NCBI GenBank assembly: GCA_019421975.1
Contig: JAHZEE010000004.1
Coordinates: 5,874 to 14,075 of the forward strand
From: Clostridiales bacterium
GTDB lineage: Bacteria > Bacillota > Clostridia > Oscillospirales > Oscillospiraceae
Direction of reading: 5' to 3'
DNA: 8,202 bases
Part shown: one piece after another, positions 6,773 to 8,202 of the stretch
How the letters are laid out: each line of letters begins with the position of its first letter
Numbering within the stretch: the first letter of the stretch is position 1
The notes under the pieces: generated by a model
What the model was told of the DNA's origin: nothing
Seen by the model: the letters and a program-made list of their open reading frames with translations, nothing else
Databases searched by the model: none
Program-made: the position numbers and the translations under genes

Positions 6773-8202
6773 TCCGACCGCACCTCGAGGGCGCGCAGCT
6801 CCTCCACCACATCCCGCAGGATTGCCGCAGCCTCCTCCAGCCTGAGCGCAGCGGCCTCTGCGCTGTCCGCCGGCGCGGGCAGCGCATCGTAGTCCAGCGC
6901 ATTCTCATCGCGCATGAGCCCCAGATCCAGGCTGTTCCCATGCGCCGCAATCTGCTCTCTGGTGTAAACGCTCCACCGAGGATCCTGCACGGCGCTGCGA
7001 TCCGCAGCCGAGTAGGCATGCTCAAAGGCTTCAAAGTGCCCGCTCTCCAGAGGCACCGTCTTTCCAAATGAGGGCATATTGGTCCGCATGTCGTAGAACC
7101 AGACCGCCTTTGTGTTGCCCTTGTCCGACTTTCCGCGGGTAAAAAACAGCACATTGGTCTTGACGCCCTGTGCATAGAAAATGCCGGTCGGAAGGCGCAG
7201 GACCGTGTGCAGATCGCACTTGTCCATGAGATCACAGCGAATCCGTTCCGCCTCTCCATCCGGAGACAGGACATTGTCAGGTACGATCACAGCCGCGCGG
7301 CCGTTTCTCCCCGGCCGCTTCGTAAGGCTGCGGTAGATATGCTGCAGGAAATTGAGCTGCTTGTTGTTGGTGTGAAAGGTGAAGTCGTCCCGGCTCGTCC
7401 GCTCGCCGCCCCGCTTGGTGCCAAAGGGCGGATTGGTGAGCACTAAGTCAAAATCGCGCATCTGCTTTCCGGCGCTCGAGAGCGTATCCGCCTGCAGAAT
7501 CGGCCCGTCGATGTCGTGCAGCATGGCATTCATCACAGCCAGCCGGTGGGTATCCGGGACCAGCTCGCAGCCGGAAAACGCGCGCTCCTTTTCAAATTTT
7601 GCCTCTTCAGAGCTCAAATCCCAGAGGTTGTTCGTGTGGCTGCGCACATATTGGCTGGCAGCAATCATAAAGCCAAAGGTGCCGCAGGCGGGGTCATTGC
7701 ACCACTCCCCTGGCTGCGGCTTCATCAGCCGGGTCATCACATCGATGAGGACCCGCGGGGTGAAATACTGGCCAGCGCCGGATTTCTTCTCATTTGCATT
7801 CTTCTCCAGCAGTCCCTCATAGAGATTTCCGAGGCCCTCCTCCCGGGCAGAATACCAGTCCAGCCCTCCGATGGTGACGACAATCTTCTCCAGATTCTTC
7901 GGCTCTTCAATATTGGTCGTCGCCTTCTTATAGATCTCCTGCACCCGCCCGGTACAGTACTTGCCAAACAGCCGCAGCAGATCTTTGTAGTAGTGGTAGA
8001 GCTCCAGCCCGGATTTCTCGGCGAGCACATCCCAGCTGTAGCCGAGGATGACGCGCTTTTCCGCGTTCTCCGCCTCCTGCTCCACACTCAGGGCAGGCCC
8101 CTTATCTAGCGTGACGCCCAGGGAAAAGCGGTCCTCTGTATTCGTCTCCCTGGCCATTTTGAGAAATAGAATATAGGTCAGCTCTGTGACATACTGGTGG
8201 TA
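6769..8202 (-). CDS. hsdM: Type I restriction-modification methyltransferase HsdM (partial, 5' end cut by window edge)
   Basis: This subunit is an N6-adenine DNA methyltransferase using S-adenosylmethionine. It modifies the site chosen by HsdS. The reading frame is open from the right edge: 15 codons (YHQYVTELTYILFLK) precede the internal ATG at 8157 and match the HsdM_N pattern ending in FLK. The true start is therefore outside and the ATG at 8157 should not be used. Numbered from that ATG, the substrate-proximal GAGQYFTPR lies at 127-135, SAM-binding motif I DPACGTFGF at 155-163 and catalytic motif IV NPPF at 242-245, within DLVLTNPPFGTKRGG. In motif I a phenylalanine stands where most HsdM proteins have glycine (GTGGF). 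The C-terminus has an acidic/alanine-rich helix near 430-460. Translation is coupled to hsdS by the ATGA overlap. No hsdR is visible; it may lie upstream, beyond the right edge. Confidence 0.93.
   Translation of the reverse strand, partial: YHQYVTELTYILFLKMARETNTEDRFSLGVTLDKGPALSVEQEAENAEKRVILGYSWDVLAEKSGLELYHYYKDLLRLFGKYCTGRVQEIYKKATTNIEEPKNLEKIVVTIGGLDWYSAREEGLGNLYEGLLEKNANEKKSGAGQYFTPRVLIDVMTRLMKPQPGEWCNDPACGTFGFMIAASQYVRSHTNNLWDLSSEEAKFEKERAFSGCELVPDTHRLAVMNAMLHDIDGPILQADTLSSAGKQMRDFDLVLTNPPFGTKRGGERTSRDDFTFHTNNKQLNFLQHIYRSLTKRPGRNGRAAVIVPDNVLSPDGEAERIRCDLMDKCDLHTVLRLPTGIFYAQGVKTNVLFFTRGKSDKGNTKAVWFYDMRTNMPSFGKTVPLESGHFEAFEHAYSAADRSAVQDPRWSVYTREQIAAHGNSLDLGLMRDENALDYDALPAPADSAEAAALRLEEAAAILRDVVEELRALEVRSE

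Overview
The window looks like a chromosome segment of a GC-rich Gram-positive anaerobe, most likely a Clostridia-class Firmicute such as an Oscillospiraceae-type gut bacterium. The reasons are a lipobox-type solute-binding lipoprotein, AT-rich consensus sigma-A promoters set in GC-rich coding DNA, purine-rich Shine-Dalgarno sites, and a BusR/OpuA-type betaine module known from Firmicutes. The taxonomic placement is inference.

Layout. (1) Positions 1-1485, minus strand: an operon with a solute-binding lipoprotein followed after one base by an ABC permease of the TauC/SsuC class, cut by the left edge. Its ATPase is not in view. (2) Positions 1486-1674: a divergent control region. It holds a perfect TTGACA-17-TATAAT promoter facing right with a near-perfect 31-bp palindrome over it, and a good promoter facing left. 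(3) Positions 1675-5415, plus strand: a three-gene osmoprotection operon. It encodes a GntR-type repressor with a C-terminal RCK_C domain (BusR-like), a fused betaine-binding/permease protein, and an OpuAA/ProV-type ATPase with a C-terminal CBS pair. A strong intrinsic terminator closes it at 5417-5454. (4) Positions 5459-8202, minus strand and convergent with the betaine operon: hsdS and hsdM of a type I restriction-modification system. hsdM runs off the right edge, and any hsdR lies outside.

How the genes work together. In Lactococcus and Streptococcus, BusR binds c-di-AMP through its RCK_C domain and represses the betaine transporter genes, and the CBS domains of OpuA also answer to c-di-AMP and ionic strength. 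The gene set here suggests the same two-level control of compatible-solute uptake: transcription through the regulator and transport activity through the ATPase. The regulator gene comes first in its own operon, so the palindrome on its promoter is probably an autoregulatory operator. The leftward transporter shares the control region, so it may belong to the same regulon; its substrate cannot be read from the sequence.

No RNA genes, CRISPR arrays, insertion sequences or origins were recognised, and no gene-free stretch exceeds 300 bases. Nothing here is clearly an undescribed system. The most interesting points are the operator/promoter architecture, the binding-domain-first fusion, and the unassigned divergent transporter.
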